Below, piece by piece: positions 10,480-23,039 of a DNA stretch of 64,000 nt. The first letter of the stretch is position 1, and each line of letters begins with the position of its first letter. The notes under the pieces are model-generated. The model ran no database searches and was not told where the DNA came from. It worked only from the letters and a program-made list of their open reading frames with translations. A program made the translations under genes and the position numbers. The DNA comes from Neoechinorhynchus agilis. Taxonomy: Eukaryota > Acanthocephala. Location of the stretch: contig CM121342.1 in assembly GCA_051530055.1 (NCBI GenBank), forward strand, positions 1,488,001-1,552,000, read 5' to 3'.

Positions 10480-12765
10480 AATGAGTGAGGTTATGTTTAA
10501 AAAATCATGCTTTTGATTGATTTAAACTAATAGCCAATTGTCTTTTTTCCAGGAGAAGTCGTTTATCCGTGGTTTTGCCTACGGTTGCATTTTTATTTGA
10601 AGGAGAAAAATCATTTGTGTAGCAAAAATTGAAAAAACGAAGGTTGGATTTGATTCATAAAAGTAAAAAATTAGCCAATAATATTGTCATTCTTTCACCA
10701 AAAACTTCAGTCGTACGAGAAAATAGAATAAATTGAATTTATTTAACACGTATTTTACGAGATTACGTGACTATGCTTTTTACTTGTCTTCATGAAGAAT
10801 CTCATACGAAAGGGAAGGCTGTCAGCAATTGGATGATTAATCGAAATGAAAGCCGCTATTATTAGTTGGCGAAAAGAAGTTAGTTTTAGTCCGCCTGACA
10901 AATGCAATTGCTTTAGAGGACTTCTCGCTAAAACTAGTTCGTAAAATATATCTAGAAAGTTTGTGCGATGAGGAAAATTTCGGAAAAATCGGACTCTAAA
11001 GCAACGCGTTTTGACCGTCTATTTCATTACCAAAAGCAATTTTACAACTAATTAATCGTGCTTTAAAGTTTTAATAAAATTTTATAACGAGTATACTTTT
11101 TATTTTTTAGCTCTTCTAACTACTTTTTGCAAATTCAAATAAATTATCCGAGCAAATACTTTTCAAACAATCTACATTTTACATTGAGAAAAAATCACAT
11201 TTAGTTTTTAAGGTTTTAGGCTGGATTTTCTAAAGCAATTCAATAGCTTAATACCAATTTTATTCCAATGTAATTTAAAACCCAAGCAGGAGGATTTTCT
11301 TCGGAGGAAGATACTTGTAGCTAGAAATAGCATGTGATTGCAAAATAATAAAAAATAGAATGAAACCTTATATAAATTTTAGAAAGGAACTAAAAATCCA
11401 GTATTTATATTGGATATAGGACGTTTTGTGATCGTCTTTGCCAAAACCCTTTCAAAATATGATATCCATAATCTGGCTTCGGTGTGGTGGAAAGTAATTT
11501 CGCCTTCAGCATGGATGCCACTCATCTGTGTCCTCAAAGGATGGCTGAAAAGAACACTTTAATAGTAAAAAGACCTTAAGGTTTGAAGTCGAACATTTGG
11601 AAATGAAGTCGAAACATTTTTTATCCGTCTTTTATTATAAAACGATGAGATGTTCTTCAAATTTATTGAGTATTTCTTAAGAAAAAGACACGCAATTGAG
11701 TCGATTTTGAAAAGTTGAGTTTAATCGTTTCTCTAAATCTTTTAAACTACAATAGGACAAAATAAGAAGTTGACCGGTTATATACTACATTAAGATCCTT
11801 CAGAATGCTTTTATTAGAATTGTGGTGATGATAATCCTTGGATAAAAGATATTTGATTGATATGAGCGGACATACGTTCCCTGAACTTGGGGAATGCCAT
11901 GAATCCGAGTTTTACAGTACAAAATAACTGAAACTTTTCTAGAAAACCCGAATGAGGCTTCCTCATCTTTCGAAATGTCACTCAATAAAACATGTTGAAT
12001 GGTTTTTGAACATAATCCCCCGGTTAAAGATTCCTTTATTATTAAATATTTCGAAAGAAGAAACCTCGCCTCATCAATAGTCATTAACCGAAATTATGTT
12101 CAAAAACCATTTAACACATTTACCATCCTGAAGGATATTCTTGATATGATTTCGAAAATATGTGTTTTATCCGCAATTCAAATTAAAATATAAGGACCTT
12201 TTGTTCTTAAAGTCCTAGAATGCAATATATTCCACGTACGCACTTTAGAAAAGGTCAGCATCGTCGCAGAAAAACAGCTAACGGGGACGTGAGGACTGGG
12301 TTGAGAGAAATGCGAAGAATGATCGACGAACTATTTTGGAGACTTCAGAAGTGATTGCGAAATATAATCAGAGTCTTAAGGTGAGTATCGCCGTTTGAAC
12401 GCTGTGTGTATTTAGGTAGGGGAAATTGCACTTATGTTCAACCATGCGATCGTTTTCCATCTACGCAAGCCCTCAGGCTCAATAGCTATTCCGGTTCCAC
12501 GGTATTGGTTTATTTATCCTGGCTGCCGTGTTTCTGGTGTTTAGTCGCAATCGGAGTGACAGGCTCGTCAATTTATAAGAGGTTAGTCGTATGAAATACC
12601 AAGGCCGAAATAGTGATTTATTGCTGCGATTGTTTTATGAAGATTGTGAGTTTTAGTTTGATACTTTGGATTCAACTCGCAAAATTTGATCAACCTGAAA
12701 GTCCATCTTTCAAATGGAACACCAAACTATGTCGTAATTGTCTCTTGTGAGCAAAGTTTAGTGCT
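10480..12765. other. Noncoding region with repeat fragments
   Basis: Two repeat pieces are visible: the 45-bp block near 11803-11850 also found at 2456, and a segment near 11999-12090 whose plus translation has NPPVKDSFIIKYFERRN, related to the minus-strand fragment at 1285-1400. A short open stretch ending in a GTGAGT donor at 12380 could be an isolated exon, but no partner was found. Confidence 0.35.
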
Positions 12766-12990
12766 CGTTTATGATGGTGAAAAATTAAAAGAATTTATTC
12801 CGATATTTCGGAAGCACAATCTTTAACGCGTTTATCAACGTTGCTAGTAAGTTTTTTAACTATGTGAGTTCGTGTCAACGGACAACCTTGATAAACGCGT
12901 ACAAGATTGTACCTCCGAAATATCGGAATTAATAAATTCTTTTAATTTTTAACCGGCATAAACAAACATCAGAATAGTTCAATATTGTCC
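12766..12990. repeat. Inverted PLE-type terminal repeat (hairpin) A
   Basis: Two arms, about 12766-12843 and 12883-12965, are near-perfect reverse complements separated by about 40 bp. Each carries the core CCGAAATATCGG next to a small hairpin (GTACAA-GA-TTGTAC in the right arm) and a TAATAAATTCTTTTAA tail. The same module occurs at 16.2 and 20.4 kb. The layout fits inverted terminal repeats of Penelope-like elements. Confidence 0.6.
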
Positions 12991-15900
12991 ATTTAAGTTA
13001 GGGCCAACTTTAAAAGTCTCGTCTGTACGCACTTAGATATAAATCAAAGATTATTGTACTCTGATTGAAAAAATAGTCTCAGACAGGTCACTAGGTTGAT
13101 TCTCTAGATATTTAGATCCGACATTAGGACTTGCTGAGAGCGACGCAACGAAAATCGGAATCCTAATCTAGTCGTTTTCCACGATTTCGGTGCATAATGA
13201 AGAAAGGTTTAAGCAATCTGCGAAAAGTGAACTAAGAGTGACAAAAAATATGCCTTTTTTAAACGGATTTATTTGTAGGATTTCATATCTCTATAAGTCT
13301 CGAGTCAAAATCCATACAGATTCTAGTGATTTAAACTAGATTTCATCAGTTAATTCTTGTCGCCATTCTCCGTTGTGAATGCTCCATAAAGGACGAAATG
13401 AGCATTTAACTCGAAATGGGTTTCGGCATCTCTTTTAAGACATCACTTGGGAATGATTATTTTTCTAACTAATAAATCGAGCCAATCATTCGCCAAATTA
13501 GTGTTTGAACTTAACGTATGCTTTTAGATTTCTGTAAAACGAAATGTAGTTTATTGTGAGGGCTATAGATGAAACTTGAGAAATGTTATTCGTCCACCTA
13601 CTTCACTGAAACTTTATTTCTTTTATTTCAGTGTTAATGATTCTAATATTTCTCAATTGAACGCATCAAAACATTGTATATAATTCGTGGTTAAATTTTT
13701 TTAATATCCATTATAGTCATATATTAAGCAATGAAATGATTCTTGTGACTTCACGATATCTGAGGAGTTCAAAATCCCAAGTCCAATTTATTTCTTTTTC
13801 AATCAAAGTTTTACAGAATGTCTTCACTGTTTTTGGTTGTTCATTTGTGATCGTGTAAGAACTTCACTTGTAAAGATTATCTGAAGATTTAGATTTGTTC
13901 TTCCTTAAAGTTCCCGAATCCGTCATTAGACTGTACTTAGTTCGATAAAGTCTATAAATTAAGTTATATAACTACGCTGTGTGTTTCCGTTAGAATCCCA
14001 CGGTTTGCTTTAAATGCAGAATTTCTTGATATTTCGTTTGAGTGCTAATTCTCTGTTTCGTAAATGTGTATGAACATTATCAAAGAGCTAAATACCCTCT
14101 GTAGAAAATGACACTTTGTTAAAGTTAGACACTAATTCCAATTCTCCTTTCGAAAATCAATGTTTTATAAATTAGCTCATTAACTCGCGTTGTCAAAACA
14201 AGTAAATAAGATTTTAACAAAAATCGAAAATATAGAAAACTAGTCCCTTTTTTGTATCGATCTTTACTCTTGCGGCGTTCGCGAGAAAAAGTTCGGTCTA
14301 AAATGTCAGGATTCCTTTTCCTTTATTCACCACAGATTTCTCATTACTTCGTGATACGTGCCAGTCACACACCGCTTCTTATATTTTTTCCTGGATTGCT
14401 GAAGCCTATAGTTAATTCGAATTTATCGCCTGATGTTTTCTTGAGATAATTTTTAGTGTCATGCAGTCTTGTTTTTCTTTCAACAATGAAATATCCCAGT
14501 TTTTGCTTCACAATATCATCCCCCAATGTGTATAAAAGATTCGAATACCAAAATTACTGTTGAAGCCGGTTAGATTCAAAAATTGCTTCGGTAAACGTTT
14601 TATATGCCCAAGATTAGAATTTCCCTTTATCAGTTTCGTATATCTTTAAATTCAAAACATTTAACACGATCCTTTTGTGGTGCTTTTAAATGACGAATCT
14701 TCTGCTAGACAGTTTGTGAATACGTTTAAAATTTAAATTTAGAGTCTAAAACAGTAAAAGCCTAGTTATAGAGTCATTTGTTTAAATTTTACAAATTGAT
14801 AAATAGAATAGCCAGTTAAAATGTGCAACATTTTCTTCAAACGAGTAACACAACTCAAACTACGTTATATAACATCTTTAGCAAAATATGCTACCTGCGT
14901 TCCACAATAGTTGTCAAAATTGATGCATAATTTTTTTCCATGAAACTTTTATTACATCGCTTGCGTTAGACCGATTTTCAAGAGTAATACTTTGTCGAAC
15001 AGAGTTACTTAAGACTATTTAATAAGCTTGGACACTAAAAAATAAGTGAACAAGTTCAATATTAATTTTATATCTTTTTTAAGTCCGGCTAATGGGTTAC
15101 ATTTATTATGTGCCTTAGGCACACAATTAACCGATATCTTGATTCAAGAAACTGGATGAAATCACACTTAATGCCCTGACCCCTACGGTTATGAGTTTGT
15201 AAACATCTCTCCGGATCCTCAGATTCCTCTTATTTCGGTTTTTCAATGTTAGAAAAACTTTTTGTATTCTTCACGGCCTCATATCATGATATTTTCCATA
15301 AATGTTTTTAGTGTTAAGAATACACTATTAAGTTTGCTTCGATTCAATTGTTTGAAGGCTGTTTCTACTGCATTAAATCACTTTTAGTCTGATGTTTCCT
15401 TCTATTAATAAAATTCGAAGTAGCCTCGAATGGTGTATAAGTTTTTTGCAACTACATTTTTCACGAAACTGAGAAGAAGAAAATGCTATTTGGTAGAAAG
15501 ATAAAATGATATTGTAGATTTTTTGATTTTACCACTTCAACCAAAATAAGACTGTTCAATAACATTGTTCATAGAACCCTTATCCTTCACTACAATCACG
15601 CGCCACGTCCCAACGAAGCGCTAACAATCTCCACAGCCGCAACAAGATGCTCTCTATACACTACATTGCTAATATTCTCGTCTCTTCAGTCAACCTAGAA
15701 ACTACTTCTTAGGGTGGTGGGCATCGCGTATAACGACCATGGATGCTGGTGGCGTTGGTTGTTGTGATTTATCGAGTTTGCCGTAGCGTCGGTCGAGGTA
15801 GTTGCGATAAACACTTTACGGTTGGCTGCTGCATTTTTTGTAAGCTTGTTGCTTAGAATTTCACGGGCGGGGAAACGGCTTTAAATGCCCGTGGAAAATG

Positions 15901-16210
15901 AAATCTTCGTGAACGTTTCTTGTAGACTAGGGCCTCGGGATCTTAGAAACAATTGTGAACCGCCATTAAACCGCCAATTTAGGTAAGCAAATAAAAACAA
16001 GTAGTTAAAATTTGATGTCAATGCTGAGGTACTCACTCCGTGGTTCAACAGGTAAGTTTTTTTTAAAATTTTCAAACTCTCGCATTCTATTCATTCGATC
16101 TCTTTGAATATGACTATTTTTTTAATACTAAATACTGCATACGAAAATTGCAAAATCTACCGGGAATCATCCATGAATACCAAAACTTTTCTTATACTCT
16201 ATTGAAGGGG
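12991..16210. other. Long noncoding AT-rich region
   Basis: No gene is supportable. A segment near 15178-15235 is shared with 8325-8390. The remainder shows only AT-rich unique-looking sequence and short random open frames. Confidence 0.4.
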
Positions 16211-16211
16211 A

Positions 16212-16365
16212 ATCGCTTTTCGATATTCATTCAACTGTGAAACCTTCAAGCAACTTTGACAAAGGCACAAGATTGTGCGCCGAAATATCGGATTTTATAA
16301 ATTCTTTGAATTTTTCTGCCATAAACAAACATGAATAATTCATTTTTCAAACGATATTCATGATT
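16212..16365 (+). repeat. PLE-type terminal repeat B with hammerhead-like fold
   Basis: This is a single copy of the module seen as inverted pairs at 12.8 and 20.4 kb. Order on the plus strand: TTTTCGATAT, a variable loop, TTGACAA, a strong stem (GGCACAA-GA-TTGTGCGCC), GAAATATCGG, then AAATTC and the shared flank ATAAACAAACATGAATA. CGATAT can pair with ATATCG, so the module can fold like a type I hammerhead, with two core positions differing from the CUGANGA consensus. Confidence 0.5.
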
Positions 16366-16907
16366 TTTAATGAAATTAACAAAATTGAGACCTACATAAA
16401 TCTCCCCTGTCGAAAAGTGGCCTTAGGCTAAGCAAACTCCTCAGGCTATCAGTCGTCTCGGCTAACAGCGGCTAGAACGATATCTATTTGCAAATGGCAT
16501 TAATGCGAAAATACACTTCGCTTGTAAAATTAAGAGTATCAGTTAATATCTTCGATCCTTTGAGTGTCTTTAACGAAGATAGATTTTGCGATTTGACTAA
16601 TGCGTTTTTAAAACGAAAGCGACTTTGTTGCTAGAAATAACATCTTTGGTTATTTTATCTTATTTCTCCTTTGATATAAGATTTTTCTTTATCGCAAAAT
16701 TACGAAATCAGAGCGTATTCCTTTGATCTTATTTTTAAATCCCAAAGAAGAATACCATTAATTCTGATAGAATTGCCCTTTAAAGATTTGAATATTATGC
16801 AAATTAACCATTATCCGTTGCACATTTAAAATAACTCATTCAATTGGCTCGCCTAGCCGATTGGTGATTATGCAATTGCAACCCCAATTCTAGATTCTAT
16901 TCTTAAA
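16366..16907. other. Upstream flank of the dystrotelin-like gene
   Basis: AT-rich sequence with no clear element. It presumably contains the promoter of the gene starting at 16908, but no specific box can be defended. Confidence 0.35.
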
Positions 16908-19900
16908 ATGACTCAGCGCAAAGATCTTCAATTCGAATCTCAGCCCAACATCAGCAAACTCATTAACGGCCTTAATAGACAAACAAGTAAGCTTAAAAAT
17001 CTACATTCGTCTCTATCCTCGTTAAAAAGTGTCGTTTAATACTGTAAGATTTGAGAATTTTCGTATCGCACTAAAAGTGAAAACGTTGATGAATAAGCTT
17101 AAATGTAGGTACTGTTTCATGGGAAATTGCAAATCCCCATTTTATTGTTCATAGTGACCCATCTTGACTATAAACAAGTGCTATTTCACCTAAACCAAGG
17201 TGGAATCGCTTTTGGACGAAGATCAATGAACATTTCAACTGATCAGTCAAGAACGGTACTTCGTTCAATCCTTGGAACATTATCCAAGGTTCACTTCTCA
17301 GACGTTCAACTTGACGAACTTGTCGATGCAGTCGGCGCCATTTTCGATCGGATTTTAGATATCCCAGAACTATCTCCCTCCAATCAATATCATCGAAGCG
17401 TCAATGCAAATGCATTCCGCCTTCTTTTATTCGCACTCTTAAACATGAACCTCTCAATGAAACTCATCTATTTATTTCAAATGTCTTCGTATCCCGATAC
17501 GAGTATTAGCGAAGAAAATCTTCGTATCCTTTTCACAATATTACTTCGTATTGCTCATTGCGTTGAAGCACGACCATCGGCCGCTGAGAAACTCAGAGAT
17601 GATGCTTATCAGATAGCTGGAGTACTTATTAACGATCTTGTTAGTGGGCAGTTGGCTAATTTATAAACTATCACGGTGTAAAAGCATTGAGTTCTCTAGT
17701 CAATTTGCTTGATTTAAAATTTAAATTTCTTGGTGCGTTTCATGACTTTTTGTATCCAACCCATAACGTAAAATCCATGGAATAATCAACGAAATCAGTG
17801 ATGCTTCTCAAAATGCCATAATTGAGCAAATATCTGTCTAAAGTTACTTTTGATATGAAATCTTTAAAGTTTTGATCTCAAGATAAATCGTATGTTTTTT
17901 CTGCCGATAACTGATTTTGTTTTATATTTCTGAAAACTGCTTTTAAGAAAATGGACAAATAAACTTATTTTGACTTTCTCTTATCCAACTTTTAATAATG
18001 TACTTATTGACTTATTTTTAGAAGTCTTCATCCAGTAAATATATTTTTTTTATTAAAGACGTTCTGCGAACCACGTCGGGTTCATCATCATACGTTTGCT
18101 AGTTATTATACGACTCAATCGCAGAACTTTTTAATAAATGCTTTACCGAGTGAAGACTTGTAAACAATAAACCTAATCATATACTTCTTGGTTTTTGAAT
18201 ATTACGTCTCAGCAGTTTAGCAACTTCGTACCATTCGTGAACCAACCAGTTATTTATCTAATTATAAACTAGCCAATATGATAGGCGATCTCAGACTTTT
18301 TCTTTGCACGAAGACGAGCAAAGTCAAGTTTCGATCGACAAGAACACTTATCTTGACTTCATGAACGATCATCGCCCGGATGCATTTGAGTGGCTCCATG
18401 CTCTTCATAAGGTTATATCCGCCAGCGGCGTGAGACATGATGCTCAATGCGATGTATGTCAAGCGTATCCCATTGCAGGACTCCGATATCGATGCATGCA
18501 ATGTCTTAACTATGACCTCTGTTCAACTTGTTATTTAACAGGAGCTTTTTCAAAAGATCATCTACCTACTCATGACATGGAGGAACATGAGAGACGGGCC
18601 ACTCCCCTTGAAGATATGAAAGCTCTTTTCGGAATTGTAAAAAACAAACTTATACTGAAAAGAGATGACAATCATACAAAAAGAACCCGCAGTTTAATGT
18701 TTGAGGGAAGACCTTCTATAAGTACGATTAGAGAATCCAAGTCTCTGGCATCGACGACCAATCGGATGTCGGCACAAAGACCTTTCTTAAAAACATCTCA
18801 GACAAATGGGTCCCTTAAAATGCCCGTCAATGCTTCTGTTGATTGTACAACCAATCCTAATCCAACCATGAATACCACAAGGGTGATCGCTGGTCCTCGT
18901 ATACAAGATGATGGTTGCGGGCTTTATGATAATGTCGTAACTGCTGGATCTCGAATATTCGGTGAGCTGGAAATTCTTTGAATATAATAATATCTTATCT
19001 GTTCGTCCTTATACTTAGTTACGCTTTATCAGACTTGTCATTATAGAGATTTAGTAGATTTTGAACAGGTTAAATTCAAGTGATCTCAATGAGAAATATT
19101 TCTTTAGATGGTTCCTTATTCAATGATCGCTTCAGTCTTTAGGTTGCTGGAAACGAAAAATGTTACTCAAATTTTACCGTTCCATTCTAAAAATCTGATT
19201 CGTAAGATTTATTATTAAAACTGAAAAAATGAAAGATTTTCCCACGGTACAAAATACAGTTTTCTATTTGGTTACTTTTCTTTACATTCACCACCTCCCA
19301 CCAAATTCCAGCTTTTGTCCTTCCTCGACCGTCGCCATCACGCTGGCAGCATTGCCCCGTTGTACTGCCAGCGAGATATTTTGTCGAAGAAATAAGCCTG
19401 CTCTTGAGTCTCCGGTTGCCTCTCTCAATTTCTTCGAGAGATCCTTGAGCAGAGAGAGTGCCGAGCTGCCGAGCGCTCCATACGTCTCTACCCCAAAGGG
19501 GACAAAATAGTGAGCCCTCGATAGCTGCATATATTTTCGTACCTTCCTCCCTTCCGCTGCACTGGCGGCACCACCGGCGAATCCATATCTAAAGATCTCA
19601 CCTAATTGCATTTCGACTTTATTAAAATTTACAAATGCCCTTAAATATGCTTGAGATACAGTACAGGTACTGGCTAACAATTTACCGCAAATGAACGAGC
19701 GAAGAAAACGATCAACCGATTTTCCTACCAATCGTATTGAAGTCGTCGATAGATCTAGCGCAGCCGAAGCAAATGGTCCGTACGCGAACTGCTCAAATGT
19801 CGCTCCTCAAATTCTTAGCTCCTCTACTCTACGAACCAGTTGTATGGACGAAATCGAGTCATGTACAACGATCGTTAAAAGATCAACAGGACGTATCATT

Positions 19901-20050
19901 GAGACTGATTCTTCAAATCATTCCCAACGTTCCAATAATGATAGAAAAGAGTCGATTAATATGCGACTCACTCGTAGCACATTTGAAACACAAAATTCCG
20001 GTAGCGATGCCTCTGAACTTTGCTATATGAAATCGGACGAACTATGGTAA
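16908..20050 (+). CDS. Dystrotelin-like (dystrophin superfamily) protein with ZZ zinc finger, four exons
   Basis: The predicted protein of about 539 aa belongs to the dystrophin/dystrobrevin/dystrotelin superfamily. Exon 1 (16908-16986) reads MTQRKDLQFE; exon 2 (17155-17639) holds the degenerate EF-hand region (VHFSDVQLDEL, FRLLLFALLNMNLSMKL); exon 3 (18295-18961) has the WLHALHKV link and a ZZ finger with CDVCQAYPIAGLRYRC, CLNYDLCSTC, and distal histidines in HLPTHDMEEH, followed by a Ser/Thr-rich tail; exon 4 (19662-20050) extends that tail. Introns are 168, 655 and 700 nt; frame is kept throughout. Pattern and length (human dystrotelin 578 aa) favour dystrotelin over dystrophin, since no spectrin repeats or WW domain precede it. 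A PLE-type inverted repeat lies in intron 2 and an antisense LINE fragment in intron 3. Exon 4 is the least certain. Confidence 0.7.
18020..18165. repeat. Inverted repeat in intron 2 of the dystrotelin-like gene
   Basis: The arms (about 18022-18072 and 18119-18165) share GAAGTCTTCA, a poly-T/AATAAA-like stretch and GTTCTGCGA in inverted order. The minus strand contains ATGATGA followed by a hairpin ACC-CGACGT-GGT, again hammerhead-like, and the design matches the PLE terminal repeats but with different sequence. It is likely a second PLE family. Confidence 0.45.
19288..19560 (-). mobile_element. 3' end of a restriction-like-endonuclease LINE (copy 1)
   Basis: The minus translation reads RKVRKYMQLSRAHYFVPFG, then LSKKLREATGDSRAG and FLRQNISLAVQRGNAASV. 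This is the conserved C-terminus of LINEs whose endonuclease is PD-(D/E)XK-like, best seen in the longer copy at 62.4-64.0 kb. Only the last about 90 codons remain. It sits antisense inside intron 3 of the dystrotelin-like gene. Confidence 0.65.
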
Positions 20051-20359
20051 TCGTGGATGTCGTCCATAACGCCCATAGTTGCTGTGTAGACTTGTGTTCT
20101 TTGTGAGGGACGGAATTGTAGGGAAAATAAATCATTTCTACAATCGAGAGGATACCATCGGATCTCAAAATTTATCCCTTTATTTTGAAATTCCAATCAA
20201 AGATACTATGTTTGCATAGCTTCCCATATTTTCGACTCATATTGCAAAATAAGAGTTCTGTACGCCGATTATTCCGGTACCGTTTGCTAGTTTTGCGATA
20301 AATCGAGAATATCTCAGTGTATAAAAAGCATTATCGTTGCAGCCGCTCAAATTGGCACT

Positions 20360-20575
20360 TGGTCAAAGAATCCTTTTGATCTGATATTTCGACAGTCTTG
20401 TGCATTTATCAAGGTCGCTTGTACGTTTTTAGATATGTCAGCTCGTGTCTAAAACTTAAAAGCAACCTTGATAGCGCGTACAAGATTGTGACAAAATATC
20501 GGATCTAATAGATTCTTTTATTTTTTTACGCCATAAATAAACATGAATAGTTCAATCTTCATACACTTGATCATA
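20360..20575. repeat. Inverted PLE-type terminal repeat (hairpin) C
   Basis: Two inverted arms flank a loop of about 37 bp. The right arm reads CAACCTTGATAGCGCGTACAAGATTGTG followed by AAAATATCGG and the flank ATAAACATGAATAGTTCAAT shared with copies A and B. The left arm is its reverse complement with more decay. Confidence 0.55.
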
Positions 20576-22034
20576 GCTTTAAAAGTTGCAAATTTACAAT
20601 AAAAACGGTATTATGAGTTTATTTTACGAAATATTAAATTTTTTAGTAGTTATATCGGTATAAATACCTTAGTAAGCAGCTTGACAAGACATTTCGCGGC
20701 TTAAACTTTTAGCGACGTCCTTAATTTAAACGCTGCGTTTTAAATAGGTAAGATTAAACGTATTCTTTTATTTATGTTCGAATTTTTTAATTGATTTTTT
20801 ACCCTTGTTAGTTGAGAAGCGATTTCCGTAACGATAACATATTGTTATATATTTTATTTTAATTGTGCTTTCTCCTTAAGCGATGTGTTATTTGCCATCC
20901 AGCGATCTATCCTGGAAATACTTTACTGCAAAAATATAATAAGAATTTTATTTCCCAAAATATCGAAAAGCTTTAGCATAATTGCTAAAAAGAAATATCT
21001 TCTTTATACACGAATCATACCCAGTACATTGATAGTTGATTATTTATGTACGCTTTTATCGCCATTTTAAAAAAAATCTACAACTGTGAAATACCAACGG
21101 TTAATAAAGATTTTTGCTTAAAACTGCCTTGTATTAATTACAACAAAAAGTGCATGCTGATCAGACGATAAAATAATGTTCAAGTGTCTTTGAGAATCGA
21201 CAACCACAAATACAATCTACGAAAATGGTATTATGACCTCATTTCATTCATTTTATTCGAAATTTACTTGCTAAACTTTTAACCCAATCAAAAATATTGA
21301 CACTGTATTTTTCTCGTATAATCATTTTTGAAATTTATTTAGCGTTTGCTATTTCTGATCATCTTTAAGATTTTCATGGGAGAATCTTATTTAATTCGTG
21401 GTAAAAATTCAATTTGAATGCATGCAAAAATACGTTTAAAATTATAAGCCTTCATTGGCACTTAAATTCTAAAATTTCCGATTTCGCTAAATATTGTTTT
21501 ACTAATAAAAAAAATCACCTAAAGAAGCTACTTCTTTGTACTCATTAAATTAGGTTTTTATTTCATAAATCTTATTCATCTACAAAAACTTTAAACATTT
21601 TTATTTGCTCGGTAACCTTAAAACCATTTACTTGAACTGTGTTACCATATATTTTAATCTGTTAAAATCACGAAATTGCGGAGCAGCCGATTATTATAAA
21701 GATTGCGATGATCTTTACAAAATAGACATTTTTAATCACAAGTCACCAAATTCAAGACGTAGTCTTAAATCGTTTCTTTTTTCGCACGCCATTAAATATT
21801 AAATTCACATCGATTTACAAACGAATAGGATCTGCGCCGACGAAAATCGCTAAGCGAGAAATAAGGATAAGATTTTTAAAATTTTATCCTATGGATATAG
21901 TACTAGTAAAAGAACATATTTTTATTGATGAATCGCTCATAGATTTGCGGTAAAGTTCAGAGTAGACGATAATTGGCGATAAGGATAAAAATTTCTTGCA
22001 GATTTTCACTTAAAAAGAGTTTTAAAGGGCTTGT
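20576..22034. other. Noncoding AT-rich region
   Basis: No gene is visible. A 60-codon open frame at 21605-21802 has no domain. The sequence is very AT-rich. Confidence 0.4.
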
Positions 22035-23039
22035 CTATTTATTGATAATATTTTTAATGAAAGTAACAATCATTTGGCAGTACTCAGGACAAGACAGCAC
22101 CATTAGCATTGCAGAGAATGTAGGACATAGCATTGAAAAGTACCGAACAATATCGATAACTCGCTTTTGTGAGAGTGCAATTACTTTAAAGAAGCTCGCC
22201 CGGAGGATCGTATACGGAATCGAATGAATAATCATCAGTATACCGATTGCAATTTGAATAGCTGCAGTTCTGATCACTCGTTTTCTCTTGACTCTTTCCA
22301 GATCGACGCATCCATTCCCGGGAATCCTCGGTCTACAACAAACGAGCCACACTGAAGCAAAGGTGTGCGCAGGCATTTATCAACTTAATTCCTTTAGTTG
22401 AAAAAAGTCTGTTTATAAAATTGGAGAAAGAAGACCGGTTATATTTCCACTTATTACTGCAAAGTAATAATTATATTTTCCACTTATACGACAGTAAAGA
22501 ACAACTTCTGGACTACAAGGATCATCGCCACGCATGTTATAATTGGGTTCCGTAAGGATCCGTGTTTCATTTATAAGTTTAATGGAAAGGATTGTAGGTA
22601 GGTGAATGACAGTGAGGACAAAAATGGATCCACTTGTAAACATGGCTAAATTTTTCTTGATAATCTGGACATGATTTCGTTTTACGAAAGCAATCGTTAA
22701 CCGATCCACGGAAAGGGCGAGTAAAATGATCGAGATTAAATGGTATGATAAGAGCGATAGGAAGAAATTTGAGGAACACATAAAATTATTTTTTAAACGA
22801 ACTTGAACATTGAACACATCTGTTAAATATAAAGGTATTAGCGCCACTGTCTGGTATATACCAGTTGCTATCGTATAGGCAATCATGAAACGGTGAAAGA
22901 GTGTCTTGAATTTATGTTTGTTCAGGAAATATACGAAGAGGTTAAGAATGGTCCATCCGTAAGTAATGAAGAGTGTCAATGTACCGACCGATGCAATAAG
23001 TATAACCGTCTTTTTTGCATCATAACATCCATTTAACAT
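22035..23039 (-). CDS. Rhodopsin-like 7TM receptor (306 aa), two exons
   Basis: Exon 1 (23039-22436) starts at an ATG (MLNGCYDAKKTVIL) and carries transmembrane helices 1-5: about residues 9-36, 48-72, 84-110, 124-147 and the start of the fifth near 190. The helix 3 end reads LLALSVDRLTIAF, a DRL variant of the DRY motif. An 84-nt intron (22435-22352, donor GTCTTC, acceptor TTTGCTTCAG) joins in phase 1 to exon 2 (22351-22035), which gives a basic third loop (RVKRKRVIRT), helices 6 and 7, and a short tail. Total 921 nt divides exactly into 307 codons. It is a G-protein-coupled receptor related to the copies at 31.7 and 37 kb. The ligand is unknown; short loops and rapid divergence suggest a chemosensory-type family. 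Confidence 0.7.

Noticed and set aside
12406-12594. 62-codon plus-strand frame with hydrophobic residues
   Set aside because: No recognisable domain or gene context.
14252-14449. 65-codon plus-strand frame
   Set aside because: No homology seen, no supporting splice or poly(A) signals.
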